The position numbers and the translations under genes were made by a program. Shown here piece by piece: positions 5,415-11,696 of a DNA stretch of 11,696 nucleotides. The DNA is from Chloroflexota bacterium (lineage in GTDB: Bacteria; Chloroflexota; Dehalococcoidia; SM23-28-2; RBG-16-64-32): contig JADFKX010000049.1 in the NCBI GenBank assembly GCA_022564695.1, positions 1 to 11,696 on the forward strand. Direction: 5' to 3'. The stretch's first letter is position 1. The number at the start of each line of letters is the position of its first letter. The notes below the pieces were generated by a model, which was given only the letters and a program-made list of their open reading frames with translations, had not been told where the DNA came from and did no database searches.

Positions 5415-5867
5415 ATGCTCTCGCAAGAACAGGAAGCGTTCGTCCGCGCCCAGCGGGTCGCCCACCTAGCAACGGCGAACGCTGACAGCCAGCCGTTCGT
5501 CATACCAGTATGTTTCGTCTACACAAACGGCCTCCTGTACACGCCGGTGGATGAGAAGCCGAAGGGTGGAAAACGCCTGAGGCGGCTTCGCAACATCGAA
5601 GAGAACCCGCAGGTGGCACTGGTGTTCGACCGCTACGAGGACGACTGGGAGCGGTTGGCCTGGGTGCTGTTGCGTGGAAAGGCCTCGCTGGTGACGGACG
5701 CGGGCGAGAAGGCGCAGGCCCTGGCGGCGCTGCGTCGCAAGTACGAGCAGTACCGCGCTATGGCGCTGGAGGAGCGGCCGCTGATCCGGATCGAGCCGGA
5801 GCGCGCGGCAAGCTGGGGGACGATCAAGCCACCTGGGGCCAGCGCGGTCGTTGGAGGGTCGCGGTGA
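5415..5867 (+). CDS. PPOX-class F420-dependent oxidoreductase (TIGR03668-like)
   Basis: A 150-residue split-barrel flavin/deazaflavin-binding protein of the pyridoxamine 5'-phosphate oxidase superfamily. Recognisable stretches are VAHLATANADSQPFVIPVCF (about 15-34), YTPVDEKPK (42-50), RLRNIEENPQVALVFDRY (57-74), WERLAWVLLRGKA (78-90) and RPLIRIEPERAASW (121-134). This pattern matches the actinobacterial/Chloroflexi group thought to use coenzyme F420; the substrate is unknown. The ATG is separated by one base from the pyrE stop and has no evident ribosome binding site, so translation probably depends on re-initiation after pyrE. The last 44 bases overlap the convergent MFS gene. The superfamily is sure; the F420 preference comes from family knowledge. 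Confidence 0.85.
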   Translation: MLSQEQEAFVRAQRVAHLATANADSQPFVIPVCFVYTNGLLYTPVDEKPKGGKRLRRLRNIEENPQVALVFDRYEDDWERLAWVLLRGKASLVTDAGEKAQALAALRRKYEQYRAMALEERPLIRIEPERAASWGTIKPPGASAVVGGSR

Positions 5868-7092
5868 GCGGCACCGCCAGAAAGCCCACGCTGGCCAGGA
5901 TCACGAACGCCAGGCGGTAGCTCTCCGTCTGGTCATACATCCAGCCGGCGAACACCGGCCCGACGAGAGCGCCCAGGGTGGCTACCGTGAAAACCAACCC
6001 CTGGATGGCGCCGAAGGCGCGCATGCCGAACACCTCCGCCTGCAGAGCGGGGCGTGTCGGGATGACGCCCCCCCAGCCGAAGCCGAAGAGCGGCAGCACG
6101 ATCAGGACCTGCCAGCTCTCGTACACCGTCGCGAACAAGAGCACACCAAGGGCGAGGAGGGCGTATGCGGCAGCCATGACGAACCGCTTGTCCACCTGAT
6201 CGGCGACGAAACCGAAACCGAAACGGCCACCGAGGCTCAACAGTATCATCGCCGTCACGGAGGCGGCCGCCAAGCCTTCCGACAAGCCGATGCTGCTGGT
6301 TAGGAAGGGTATTGTGTGGACGATGATGGCCACCGCCCCCGCGTTCCCCAGAGCCAGCGCCCCCGCGATCCGCCAGAAGGCGGCAGACCGTAGCGCCTGA
6401 CGCACGGTGAGCCCCTCAGTATCGTAACGGCGGGAAAGCTGTTCTCCCTCCTTGGGCGCGTCTCCCGGGTCTTCGCCGTCGGGCAGGAGCCCCAGGTCTG
6501 CAGGCTTGTCGCGAATGCTCAGGGCCAGGGGAATGCAGACGACGATCTGGATGCCGGCGATGATGACCAGAGCGGTTCGCCAATCAAAGGTGGAGATCAG
6601 CCAGGCCAGGACGATGACCATGATTCCGCTTGTGCCGGAGCCCATGGCCATCAGGGCGAAGGCGCGGCCACGATAGCGACGGAACCAATGGGCCACCGCA
6701 ACCATGCTCACGGGGCCGGCAGCGGCGCTCATCCCTATCGCAATGACGATGATGGCTCCGTAGAACGCCCACAGGTCCTGGATGCGGCTGAGCAGGAAGA
6801 ACCCCAGGGCCACAGTGGCCACCCCGAACACCATCAGCCGCCGCGCGCCCAGGCGGTCGACCAGGAAACCCACGACCGGCGCCGCGATGCCGCCAACCTC
6901 GGTGCGTAGCGAGAAGGCGAGGGAGACAGCGGTGCGACTCCAGCCGAACTCGTTAACGATGGGGTTGAACAGGGCGCCGAACCCGTAGAAGAACGTGCCG
7001 CCGGTGAAAAACAGGACGGTAGCCGAAGCGAACACCACCCACCAACCGAAGAAGAGTCCGGCACGAGATGCGACAAGGGTACCGAAGCTCAC
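5824..7092 (-). CDS. MFS transporter, monocarboxylate/OFA-like
   Basis: A 422-residue inner-membrane transporter with about 12 hydrophobic segments in two halves. The N-terminal GWWVVFASATVLFFTGGTFF and FGALFNPIVNEFGWSRT are typical of the monocarboxylate-porter/oxalate-formate-antiporter-like branch. Motif A appears as GFLVDRLGARR (75-85), and HWFRRYRGRAFALMAMGSG (135-153) marks the fifth-segment region. A hydrophilic central loop (about 193-235) joins the halves. The start is GTG at 7092; no ATG lies near the conserved N-terminus and the ribosome binding site is weak. It likely moves a small organic anion with protons, but the substrate cannot be told. It is a single gene, convergent with and overlapping the oxidoreductase gene by 44 bp. 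Confidence 0.9.
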   Translation of the reverse strand: MSFGTLVASRAGLFFGWWVVFASATVLFFTGGTFFYGFGALFNPIVNEFGWSRTAVSLAFSLRTEVGGIAAPVVGFLVDRLGARRLMVFGVATVALGFFLLSRIQDLWAFYGAIIVIAIGMSAAAGPVSMVAVAHWFRRYRGRAFALMAMGSGTSGIMVIVLAWLISTFDWRTALVIIAGIQIVVCIPLALSIRDKPADLGLLPDGEDPGDAPKEGEQLSRRYDTEGLTVRQALRSAAFWRIAGALALGNAGAVAIIVHTIPFLTSSIGLSEGLAAASVTAMILLSLGGRFGFGFVADQVDKRFVMAAAYALLALGVLLFATVYESWQVLIVLPLFGFGWGGVIPTRPALQAEVFGMRAFGAIQGLVFTVATLGALVGPVFAGWMYDQTESYRLAFVILASVGFLAVPLTATLQRPRWPQVA

Positions 7093-7112
7093 GGGGATAC
7101 CAACTCGTTCGT

Positions 7113-7118
7113 ATCATA
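7113..7118 (-). promoter_or_regulatory. Possible -10 of the MFS transporter gene
   Basis: Read on the - strand, TATGAT is one base from consensus and lies 20 bases before the GTG start. No acceptable -35 is seen at the usual distance, so this is a weak call. Confidence 0.3.
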
Positions 7119-7161
7119 GCTTCGGCCTCAGCTAGGAGGAAGGGAGCGGGAAAACAGTTCG

Positions 7162-7190
7162 TTGACAGGTGTGAAAGGGGCCTGCATAGT
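7162..7190 (+). promoter_or_regulatory. Promoter of the tRNA-Lys gene
   Basis: A perfect -35 TTGACA (7162-7167) is followed after 17 bases by CATAGT (7185-7190), a four-of-six -10. Predicted transcription starts near 7197, two bases before the mature tRNA 5' end. The sequence and placement agree well. Confidence 0.6.
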
Positions 7191-7198
7191 AGTCTGCG

Positions 7199-7274
7199 GG
7201 GCCCGTAGCTCAGCGGTTAGAGCTCCGGACTTTTAATCCGGGAGTCGTGGGTTCGAATCCCACCGGGCCCTCCA
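7199..7274 (+). tRNA. tRNA-Lys (anticodon TTT)
   Basis: A complete cloverleaf can be drawn. The acceptor stem pairs GGGCCCG (7199-7205) with CGGGCCC (7264-7270). The D stem is GCTC/GAGC (7208-7211, 7220-7223). The anticodon stem CCGGA/TCCGG (7225-7229, 7237-7241) closes the loop CTTTTAA with anticodon TTT at 7232-7234. The T stem is GTGGG/CCCAC with loop TTCGAAT. Discriminator T7271 is followed by an encoded CCA (7272-7274). It appears fully functional and reads AAA/AAG codons. Damaged tRNA-like segments follow directly downstream. Confidence 0.95.
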
Positions 7275-7311
7275 TCCTCCAATATGTAGAGCCGTACGCC
7301 CAAGAAGCCAT

Positions 7312-7380
7312 CTCCAACCGCTGCACTCCCGGATCACTAATCCGGGGTTCATACCCATAGGGCCTCGCAGACGGTTGGAT
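7312..7380 (+). repeat. Palindromic structured segment resembling a decayed tRNA or an attC-like site
   Basis: The outer arms TCCAACCGCTGC (7313-7324) and GCAGACGGTTGGA (7367-7379) pair over 12 bp with one bulged A (7371). Inside is a hairpin CCCGGAT/ATCCGGG around CACTA, followed by GGGTTCATACCC, which mimics an anticodon arm and T arm; compare the tRNA-Lys CCGGA/TCCGG stem nearby. The right end GTTGGAT (7374-7380) fits the integron core GTTRRRY, and the left end CTCCAAC differs from RYYYAAC at one base. No functional tRNA can be drawn from it. It may be a relic of a tRNA, a recombination site or an unknown structured RNA. Confidence 0.4.
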
Positions 7381-7392
7381 AAACGGATCTCA

Positions 7393-7475
7393 GGAGGCGA
7401 ATTCAGGGGGCAAAGCGCTAGAGCATCTGCTTCCCAAGCAGAGGGCTACGGGTTCGATCCCCGTCGCCCGTTCCA
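7393..7475 (+). pseudogene. tRNA-Gly (anticodon CCC) with intact 3' half and scrambled 5' half
   Basis: The 3' portion is perfect: anticodon stem TCTGC/GCAGA (7426-7430, 7438-7442) around TTCCCAA with anticodon CCC (7433-7435), variable loop GGGCT, T stem ACGGG/CCCGT with TTCGATC, acceptor strand CGCCCGT, discriminator T and encoded CCA (7473-7475). The 5' part is not: only four of seven acceptor pairs form with GGAGGCG (7393-7399), the D stem partner of GAGC (7421-7424) is missing, and about eight extra bases interrupt the D arm (GGGGGCAAAGCGCTAGAGC). An intact 3' half beside a broken 5' half is the classic look of an integrase attachment scar, but decay of a duplicated tRNA is equally possible. 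Probably not a working tRNA. Confidence 0.5.
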
Positions 7476-7548
7476 ATAGATATAAACTCTGTTCAGAAGC
7501 CCGATTTTGGCTCGCTGAACCCCCGCCTTAGGCATCTGCCTCCAAAAG

Positions 7549-9675
7549 GTGGAGCCCTTTGCCTCCAGACGGCTCAACGGTATCATTACTCCTGAGCGAC
7601 TGGCAACTGCTAACTTTCTCTGGAGACCAACTTTGGCCTTTACGCACCAGCAGGTCCAACAAGCGGAAGTCCGCCAAAGGCGAGCAGCTCATGATGCATC
7701 ACCTGTGGTAAGGCTCCTGGCCGGTCCGGGCACCGGGAAGTCGAGGTCCATCGCAGCGCGCGTTGACTGGCTCCTGCAACAGGGCGTCTCCTCGTCGAAC
7801 ATCTTCGTCGTTTCCTTCACTCGGGCTACTGTCAAAGATCTGAAGAATCGGATCATAGAACATTGCACTGCTGCGGGGACTGGCCCTCAGTCAAACGTGG
7901 TTCACATTTCGACGATGCATTCGCTGGCTCTCAGTACACTCCGCCGGGCGAACCTGCTCGCCATGTTTGTCACCGGACCGGTCATTCTTGATGATTGGGA
8001 ACAGCAGAACATCTTCGATGTCGAGTTTGCACATAGATTCAATACTACGCCGGGACGTGCAAAGGAAATTCGGCTGGCCTACGATGCCTACTGGCAGACA
8101 CTTCAGCTTGCACACCTGGCTCAGGTCTCCTCCGTCGAGCAAACCAACTTCCAAGCCTTCCACAACCAGACTACGACGTTCTACTCCTGTATTCTCCCTG
8201 GAGAGGTCGTGCGCCGATGCGTGGACGCTATCGGTCAGGGAAGTGTGAACCCCACTGCCCTGCTGGGGGTTGAGCATCTGGTTGTTGACGAATTTCAAGA
8301 CCTGAACGCCTGTGATCAAGAGTTCATACGTGCGATCGCCCAAGGTGGCGCCATTCTCTGGGTCGCGGGTGACGACGATCAGAGCATCTACGCCTTCCGA
8401 CACGCGGACCCCTCCGGGATACAGAACTTCGGCATAACGTATGCGGGTTCAGCGAGCCATACACTGGTGGACTGCTTTCGGTGTGCGCCGGAAATCCTTG
8501 CACGGGCACTGAGCCTCATTGCGTTCAACCCGTCACCACCTAGAATCCAGAAGGGCCTCGTCTCAATGTACGCCGGTTCGAATCCTCCAGTGCAGGGTCA
8601 GTTCACTATCTGGCGGCTTCCTAGCGGAGCGCTTGAATCTAAAGCGATTAGTGAGTCATGCAGATCCCTTGTCAACGCTGGGCTACAAGGACATGAGATC
8701 CTCATCCTTCTAACCAATCGGCGCGCTCAACTAGGCGCACTAGAGCAGGGGCTCAGCGACGCTGGGGTTCCATTCGCTGCTCCAAAGGGGCCAGAGCTCA
8801 CCGAGTCACCGATGGGCCGGCTCATCTTTGCACTGCTTAGAATCGTCGATAGCACCGATGATTACGCCGCGCATCGGGATTTACTAGGCTTGCATGACGG
8901 AGTGGGCACTCTAACCTGCTTGGACATTGAGTCCGCTGCGATAGTCTCCAATCTGAACTTCAGGGACCTGTTCTACGTGCAGTTTCCAACGAATGCGTTC
9001 AGCCCGCGTTCACTCAGGGCGATAGGACGGGTTGCTCACGTCTGCCAGTTCATCCAGAACTGGAACTTGCCGGATGACTTGGCGTCCAACGACCAAGCAC
9101 TGGTTCAATTGATCGAGCATGTGTTCAATCCAGTCCGGGTGCGATGTCAGGAGGTGCTTCAAGACTGGCAGGCGCTTCGGGGTATGCTGCCGGATGGCAT
9201 GACTTTGGAGGAGTTGCTGGCCTACTTCCGCGCGGATAGTGAGGTGGCGCAGCTAAGCATTTTGCAGGAAGTGCCGCAGCGTCTCGGGCTGCCTCAGTCA
9301 ACTGCACCTCAGGTCGCTGACAGGGTCCGCATTCTGACGATGCATGGCGCAAAGGGCCTAGAGGGAAAGGTCGTCTTCATTCCAGGCGTCGAACAACAGA
9401 TGATGCCTGGGTTGCGGGCATTGGCCTCAGCGGGTCTCCTGCAAGAGCGCAGAAGGCTGTTATATGTGTCTATCGCGCGGGCGAAGGCATGCTGCGTATT
9501 GACTCTCGCCCGGACGAGGAGCGGGGCTCAGGCCCAGGCGCTTGTCGGGGCGTCGCAGTTAAACCCGACTCCGTCACAGTTCTTATCGGAACTCGGAGTG
9601 ACACCCCAGAATAGGACCGCCGGACTCGACGGTGCGGAAACGACAGCTATCGCGCAGGAGTGTGGGAATCTATAG
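7549..9675 (+). CDS. UvrD/Rep-like superfamily 1A DNA helicase
   Basis: This 708-residue ATP-dependent 3'-5' helicase probably acts in DNA repair, replication restart or defence. Motifs in order: a Q-motif region THQQVQQAEVRQR (about 32-44), Walker A AGPGTGKS (58-65), motif Ia VVSFTRATV (87-95), motif II VVDEFQDLN (245-253), motif III VAGDDDQSIYAFRHA (272-286), motif V ILTMHGAKGLEGKVVF (595-610) and motif VI RRLLYVSIARAK (635-646). All ATPase signatures are present, although motif VI has Ala where Thr is usual (ITRAK). No nuclease domain is seen at the C-terminus. The longest frame begins at GTG 7549 without a good ribosome binding site. TTG 7633, preceded by GGAGA with six-base spacing, would start right at the Q motif and may be the true start. 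GC content is visibly lower than in the flanking genes. No partner gene such as a nuclease lies beside it. Confidence 0.88.
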   Translation: MEPFASRRLNGIITPERLATANFLWRPTLAFTHQQVQQAEVRQRRAAHDASPVVRLLAGPGTGKSRSIAARVDWLLQQGVSSSNIFVVSFTRATVKDLKNRIIEHCTAAGTGPQSNVVHISTMHSLALSTLRRANLLAMFVTGPVILDDWEQQNIFDVEFAHRFNTTPGRAKEIRLAYDAYWQTLQLAHLAQVSSVEQTNFQAFHNQTTTFYSCILPGEVVRRCVDAIGQGSVNPTALLGVEHLVVDEFQDLNACDQEFIRAIAQGGAILWVAGDDDQSIYAFRHADPSGIQNFGITYAGSASHTLVDCFRCAPEILARALSLIAFNPSPPRIQKGLVSMYAGSNPPVQGQFTIWRLPSGALESKAISESCRSLVNAGLQGHEILILLTNRRAQLGALEQGLSDAGVPFAAPKGPELTESPMGRLIFALLRIVDSTDDYAAHRDLLGLHDGVGTLTCLDIESAAIVSNLNFRDLFYVQFPTNAFSPRSLRAIGRVAHVCQFIQNWNLPDDLASNDQALVQLIEHVFNPVRVRCQEVLQDWQALRGMLPDGMTLEELLAYFRADSEVAQLSILQEVPQRLGLPQSTAPQVADRVRILTMHGAKGLEGKVVFIPGVEQQMMPGLRALASAGLLQERRRLLYVSIARAKACCVLTLARTRSGAQAQALVGASQLNPTPSQFLSELGVTPQNRTAGLDGAETTAIAQECGNL

Positions 9676-9747
9676 GCATCATCCGGTCAGCACAGCTTGA
9701 GGCGGTCCTCAACGTCATCATGGAAATCAAGAAGAAGGAATGACTAG

Positions 9748-9873
9748 ATGCCGGTCGAAGATGCGGGATGGAGGGGCCTGGTGCCGCAGCAGCTCTGGTT
9801 AGGCGACTTCGCGTCCACCGGCATCACATGCAGCGGTACGGCCCGGGCTCTAGGGGGCATCTCGCTAGCCTAA
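9748..9873 (+). CDS. Possible small protein of 41 residues, unrecognised
   Basis: A short frame begins MPVEDAGWRGLVPQQLWLGD and ends GISLA. It has a fair ribosome binding site (AAGGA, 9735-9739, eight bases upstream of the ATG). It fills the gap between the helicase and the SagB-like gene and ends 26 bases before the latter's probable start. There is no recognisable motif, and GC-rich DNA yields such frames by chance. Confidence 0.2.
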   Translation: MPVEDAGWRGLVPQQLWLGDFASTGITCSGTARALGGISLA

Positions 9874-9885
9874 AGTTCTTAGCTT

Positions 9886-9892
9886 GGGGTGA
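9886..9892 (+). promoter_or_regulatory. Ribosome binding site supporting the GTG start at 9900
   Basis: GGGGTGA contains the GGTGA core and lies seven bases before GTG 9900. It supports that codon over the in-frame ATG at 9768, whose extra 44 residues (Arg-, His- and Gly-rich) look non-coding. Confidence 0.5.
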
Positions 9893-9899
9893 AGTAGCG

Positions 9900-11438
9900 G
9901 TGGAGACTAATCGCGACGTAGAAGCGACCTGGGAGTACCACGAAGGGACCAAGCACTCATTCCAGAGTCTACGCTCCAGCCGGCATCTCCTTGACTACGA
10001 GAACCAGCCTCTCCCCTTCAAGATCTATTCGGGTCTGGAGCCCATCCCCCTGCCACGGGAGCTGGAACCTTCCGGCGTCCCCGCGCTGGAGGCGCTAGCG
10101 GCCAGCCCTGCCGAGGCAGAAGGCAAACGTCCCCTGGACCTGAAACTGCTGGCGAGGCTCCTACATTACTCGGCCGGAGTCACCAAGCGTATACGCTACC
10201 CGAAGGGCGAGATGCTGTTCCGGGCTGCCTCCTGCACAGGGGCGCTTTACCACATAGACCTATATCTGGTGTGCGAGGATCTGCCGGACCTGGAGGCGGG
10301 AGTCTACCATTTTGGGGCGCACGATTTCGCCTTGCGCCAGCTGCGGCGGGGCGACTTTCGGGGCGAGTTGGTGCGGGCCACGGCCGGCGAGTCGGCGGTG
10401 GCGTCGGCGCCGGCTACCCTCATATGCAGCAGCACGTTCTGGCGCAACTCCTGGAAGTATCAGGCGCGGGCTTACCGGCATTGCTTCTGGGACAGCGGCA
10501 CCATCCTGGCCAACCTGCTGGCGGTGGGCAACGCCAACCAGATTCCTCTAAAGTTGGTTACCTCCTTCGTGGACGAACCGGTGAACCGGCTGCTGGACCT
10601 GGACGCCAGCCGGGAAGTGGCCTTGCAACTGGTGCCGGTGGGCCGTGACCCGGCCGATGAGATCGGTCCACCCTTAGCCGTCGATGTGCTCGATCTGGAG
10701 GTTGCGCCCTATTCGCGCCGGGAGGAGAGCTACCCAGCGATGGTGGCAATGCACTCGGCGTCGTCACTCCTTGATCCCGGTGAGATATCGGACCTGTGGG
10801 GGAAACCCCCTACTCTGGTAAACTCCGCGCCCACGGGCCCGATGTTCCCCCTGGTGTTGACGCCCGAAACCGCCCTGCCGGAAGATACCCTCGAAGAAAC
10901 CATCCTGCGGCGGGGTTCCAGCCGGCGTTTCCGCCGGGCCGCCATCACTTTCGAGCAGCTTTCCAACATGCTGGACCGGGCGACACGGGGAATTGCAGCC
11001 GACTTCCTGGACGGTTCCGCCGGCACCTTGAACCAGCTCTACCTCATCGTCAACGACGTGGAGGACCTGCCCCAGGGAAGCTACGTCTTCCACCGGGATC
11101 GGGATGAGCTGGAGCAGCTGGCCCAGGGCGATTTTCGAGTCCAGGCCGGGCACCTGGACCTGGGCCAACCCCTGGCCGCCGACGCCAGCGTCAACGTTTA
11201 CATCCTGACGGACCTGAAGTCGGTCCTGGACCGGTACGGCAACCGTGGCTACCGCATGGCCCAGGTGGAGGCCAGCATCATGGGGGGAAGGATTTACCTG
11301 GGAGCCTACGCCCAGCGGCTTGGCGCCACCGGCCTTACCTTCTTCGACGACGAAGTCACCGAGTTCTTCTCGCCCCACGCCGAGGGTAAGAGCGTCATGT
11401 TCCTGGTGGCCGTGGGCAGACGGGCGAGAAGAAGGTAG
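9900..11438 (+). CDS. SagB/ThcOx family dehydrogenase with two nitroreductase-fold domains
   Basis: About 512 residues from GTG 9900. The start ETNRDVEATWEYHEGTKHS is followed by SLRSSRHLLDYENQPLPFK, the characteristic N-terminus of this family. Domain one (about 80-250) contains FRAASCTGALYHIDLYLV, the FMN-site region, and YQARAYRHCFWDSGTILANL. Domain two (about 330-508) contains ILRRGSSRRFRRAAITFEQL, with an Arg pair expected to hold the FMN phosphate, then AGTLNQLYLIVNDVEDLP and MAQVEASIMGGRIYLGAYAQ. FMN-dependent oxidation is the family activity: SagB-type enzymes oxidise azolines to azoles in thiazole/oxazole peptides. Here no cyclodehydratase, precursor peptide or exporter lies nearby, so this standalone long form probably oxidises another substrate. 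A longer reading frame extends back to ATG 9768; the shorter start is chosen on homology and the GGTGA ribosome binding site. Confidence 0.85.
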   Translation: METNRDVEATWEYHEGTKHSFQSLRSSRHLLDYENQPLPFKIYSGLEPIPLPRELEPSGVPALEALAASPAEAEGKRPLDLKLLARLLHYSAGVTKRIRYPKGEMLFRAASCTGALYHIDLYLVCEDLPDLEAGVYHFGAHDFALRQLRRGDFRGELVRATAGESAVASAPATLICSSTFWRNSWKYQARAYRHCFWDSGTILANLLAVGNANQIPLKLVTSFVDEPVNRLLDLDASREVALQLVPVGRDPADEIGPPLAVDVLDLEVAPYSRREESYPAMVAMHSASSLLDPGEISDLWGKPPTLVNSAPTGPMFPLVLTPETALPEDTLEETILRRGSSRRFRRAAITFEQLSNMLDRATRGIAADFLDGSAGTLNQLYLIVNDVEDLPQGSYVFHRDRDELEQLAQGDFRVQAGHLDLGQPLAADASVNVYILTDLKSVLDRYGNRGYRMAQVEASIMGGRIYLGAYAQRLGATGLTFFDDEVTEFFSPHAEGKSVMFLVAVGRRARRR

Positions 11439-11696
11439 TCAATCACAACCAGAGGGATGTCCGGCGTTGGATTTAATCCGACCAAAGACCAGGGGCGGAT
11501 TTGCAGCACAAGGAGAGTGCAGAAATGCAGACGGATTGTCTGTCTGTCACGGGTTGAGGAACGAAGGACCCGTCAATTTGCCGAAGGACCACGATCAGGC
11601 AAGTCCTCCGCGCGCTCATGGGGCTGTGGCTAGTCCGACCGGAGCGGAGAGACAGTAGACTTCCGGGCCTGGGGATATCAAGACGATTCAAAGCGG
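11439..11696. other. Right-end intergenic stretch without a convincing gene
   Basis: Only two small hairpins stand out: GTTGGAT/ATCCGAC around TTA (11466-11482, one G-U pair) and ACGGGT/ACCCGT with a 13-base loop (11549-11573). Neither is followed by a T-run, so a terminator for the dehydrogenase gene is not shown. Open frames on both strands have no ribosome binding site or recognisable sequence. Confidence 0.4.

Noticed and set aside
7891..8403. 170-codon - strand frame inside the helicase
   Set aside because: It lies wholly opposite conserved helicase motifs II and III and has no recognisable features.
7549..9675. Gabija-type defence system
   Set aside because: Gabija needs a GajA-type ATPase-nuclease next to the helicase; none is present, and the helicase is longer than usual GajB.
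9697..9712. TTGAGG/CCTCAA hairpin after the helicase as a terminator
   Set aside because: Only 6 bp and followed by CGTCATC rather than a T-run.
9660..9743. 27-residue frame overlapping the helicase stop and ending in MEIKKKE
   Set aside because: It starts on GTG without a usable ribosome binding site and is too short to judge.
9768..9899. N-terminal extension of the SagB-like protein to ATG 9768
   Set aside because: The 44 added residues lack family similarity, and GTG 9900 has a well-spaced GGTGA site right before the conserved start.
10764..11378. 204-codon - strand frame inside the SagB-like gene
   Set aside because: Antisense to the second nitroreductase domain; typical of high-GC DNA.
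1..11696. CRISPR array, insertion sequence or integrase
   Set aside because: No regularly spaced repeats, terminal inverted repeats with a transposase, or recombinase motifs were found on either strand.

Overview
The window reads as a piece of a GC-rich bacterial chromosome. The best guess is Chloroflexota, Dehalococcoidia-like. This is inferred from a deazaflavin (F420)-type PPOX oxidoreductase, a Thermus-type orotate phosphoribosyltransferase, a two-domain SagB/ThcOx dehydrogenase, and ECF sigma/anti-sigma modules with a SIMPL-domain tail. No 16S rRNA or other taxonomic marker is present, so the assignment is tentative.

Left part (1-3800): two regulatory modules point at each other. On the + strand an ECF-like sigma factor (145-786) is followed by a single-pass membrane partner with a repeat-rich tail (868-1470) and a strong intrinsic terminator (about 1496-1530). 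On the - strand an ECF sigma factor (2555-3157) is coupled by a TGATG overlap to a zinc-finger anti-sigma factor (1743-2555). Four bases downstream lies a short, previously unlisted frame of 52 codons that looks like the C-terminal end of a SIMPL/DUF541 protein (1580-1738). Divergent from this sigma factor is a two-TM protein of unknown function (3285-3800). It is preceded by a textbook sigmaE-like promoter (GGAACTT, 16 bases, GTCAAG), which makes it the obvious candidate target of the neighbouring sigma factor.

Middle part (3902-7092): a tight + strand run of housekeeping genes, signal peptidase I (lepB), orotate phosphoribosyltransferase (pyrE) and a PPOX-class F420-type oxidoreductase. A convergent MFS transporter overlaps the last of these by 44 bp.

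Right part (7162-11696): a tRNA-Lys(TTT) with a good promoter is followed by two damaged tRNA-like segments. One is a 12-bp palindrome with a tRNA-like or attC-like interior. The other is a tRNA-Gly(CCC) whose 3' half is intact and whose 5' half is scrambled. Next come an orphan UvrD/Rep-like helicase with visibly lower GC than its neighbours, then a SagB/ThcOx dehydrogenase. The tRNA debris next to a compositionally different helicase suggests past insertion or recombination at this spot. No integrase, transposase or second attachment site is visible in the window. The last 258 bases hold no convincing gene.
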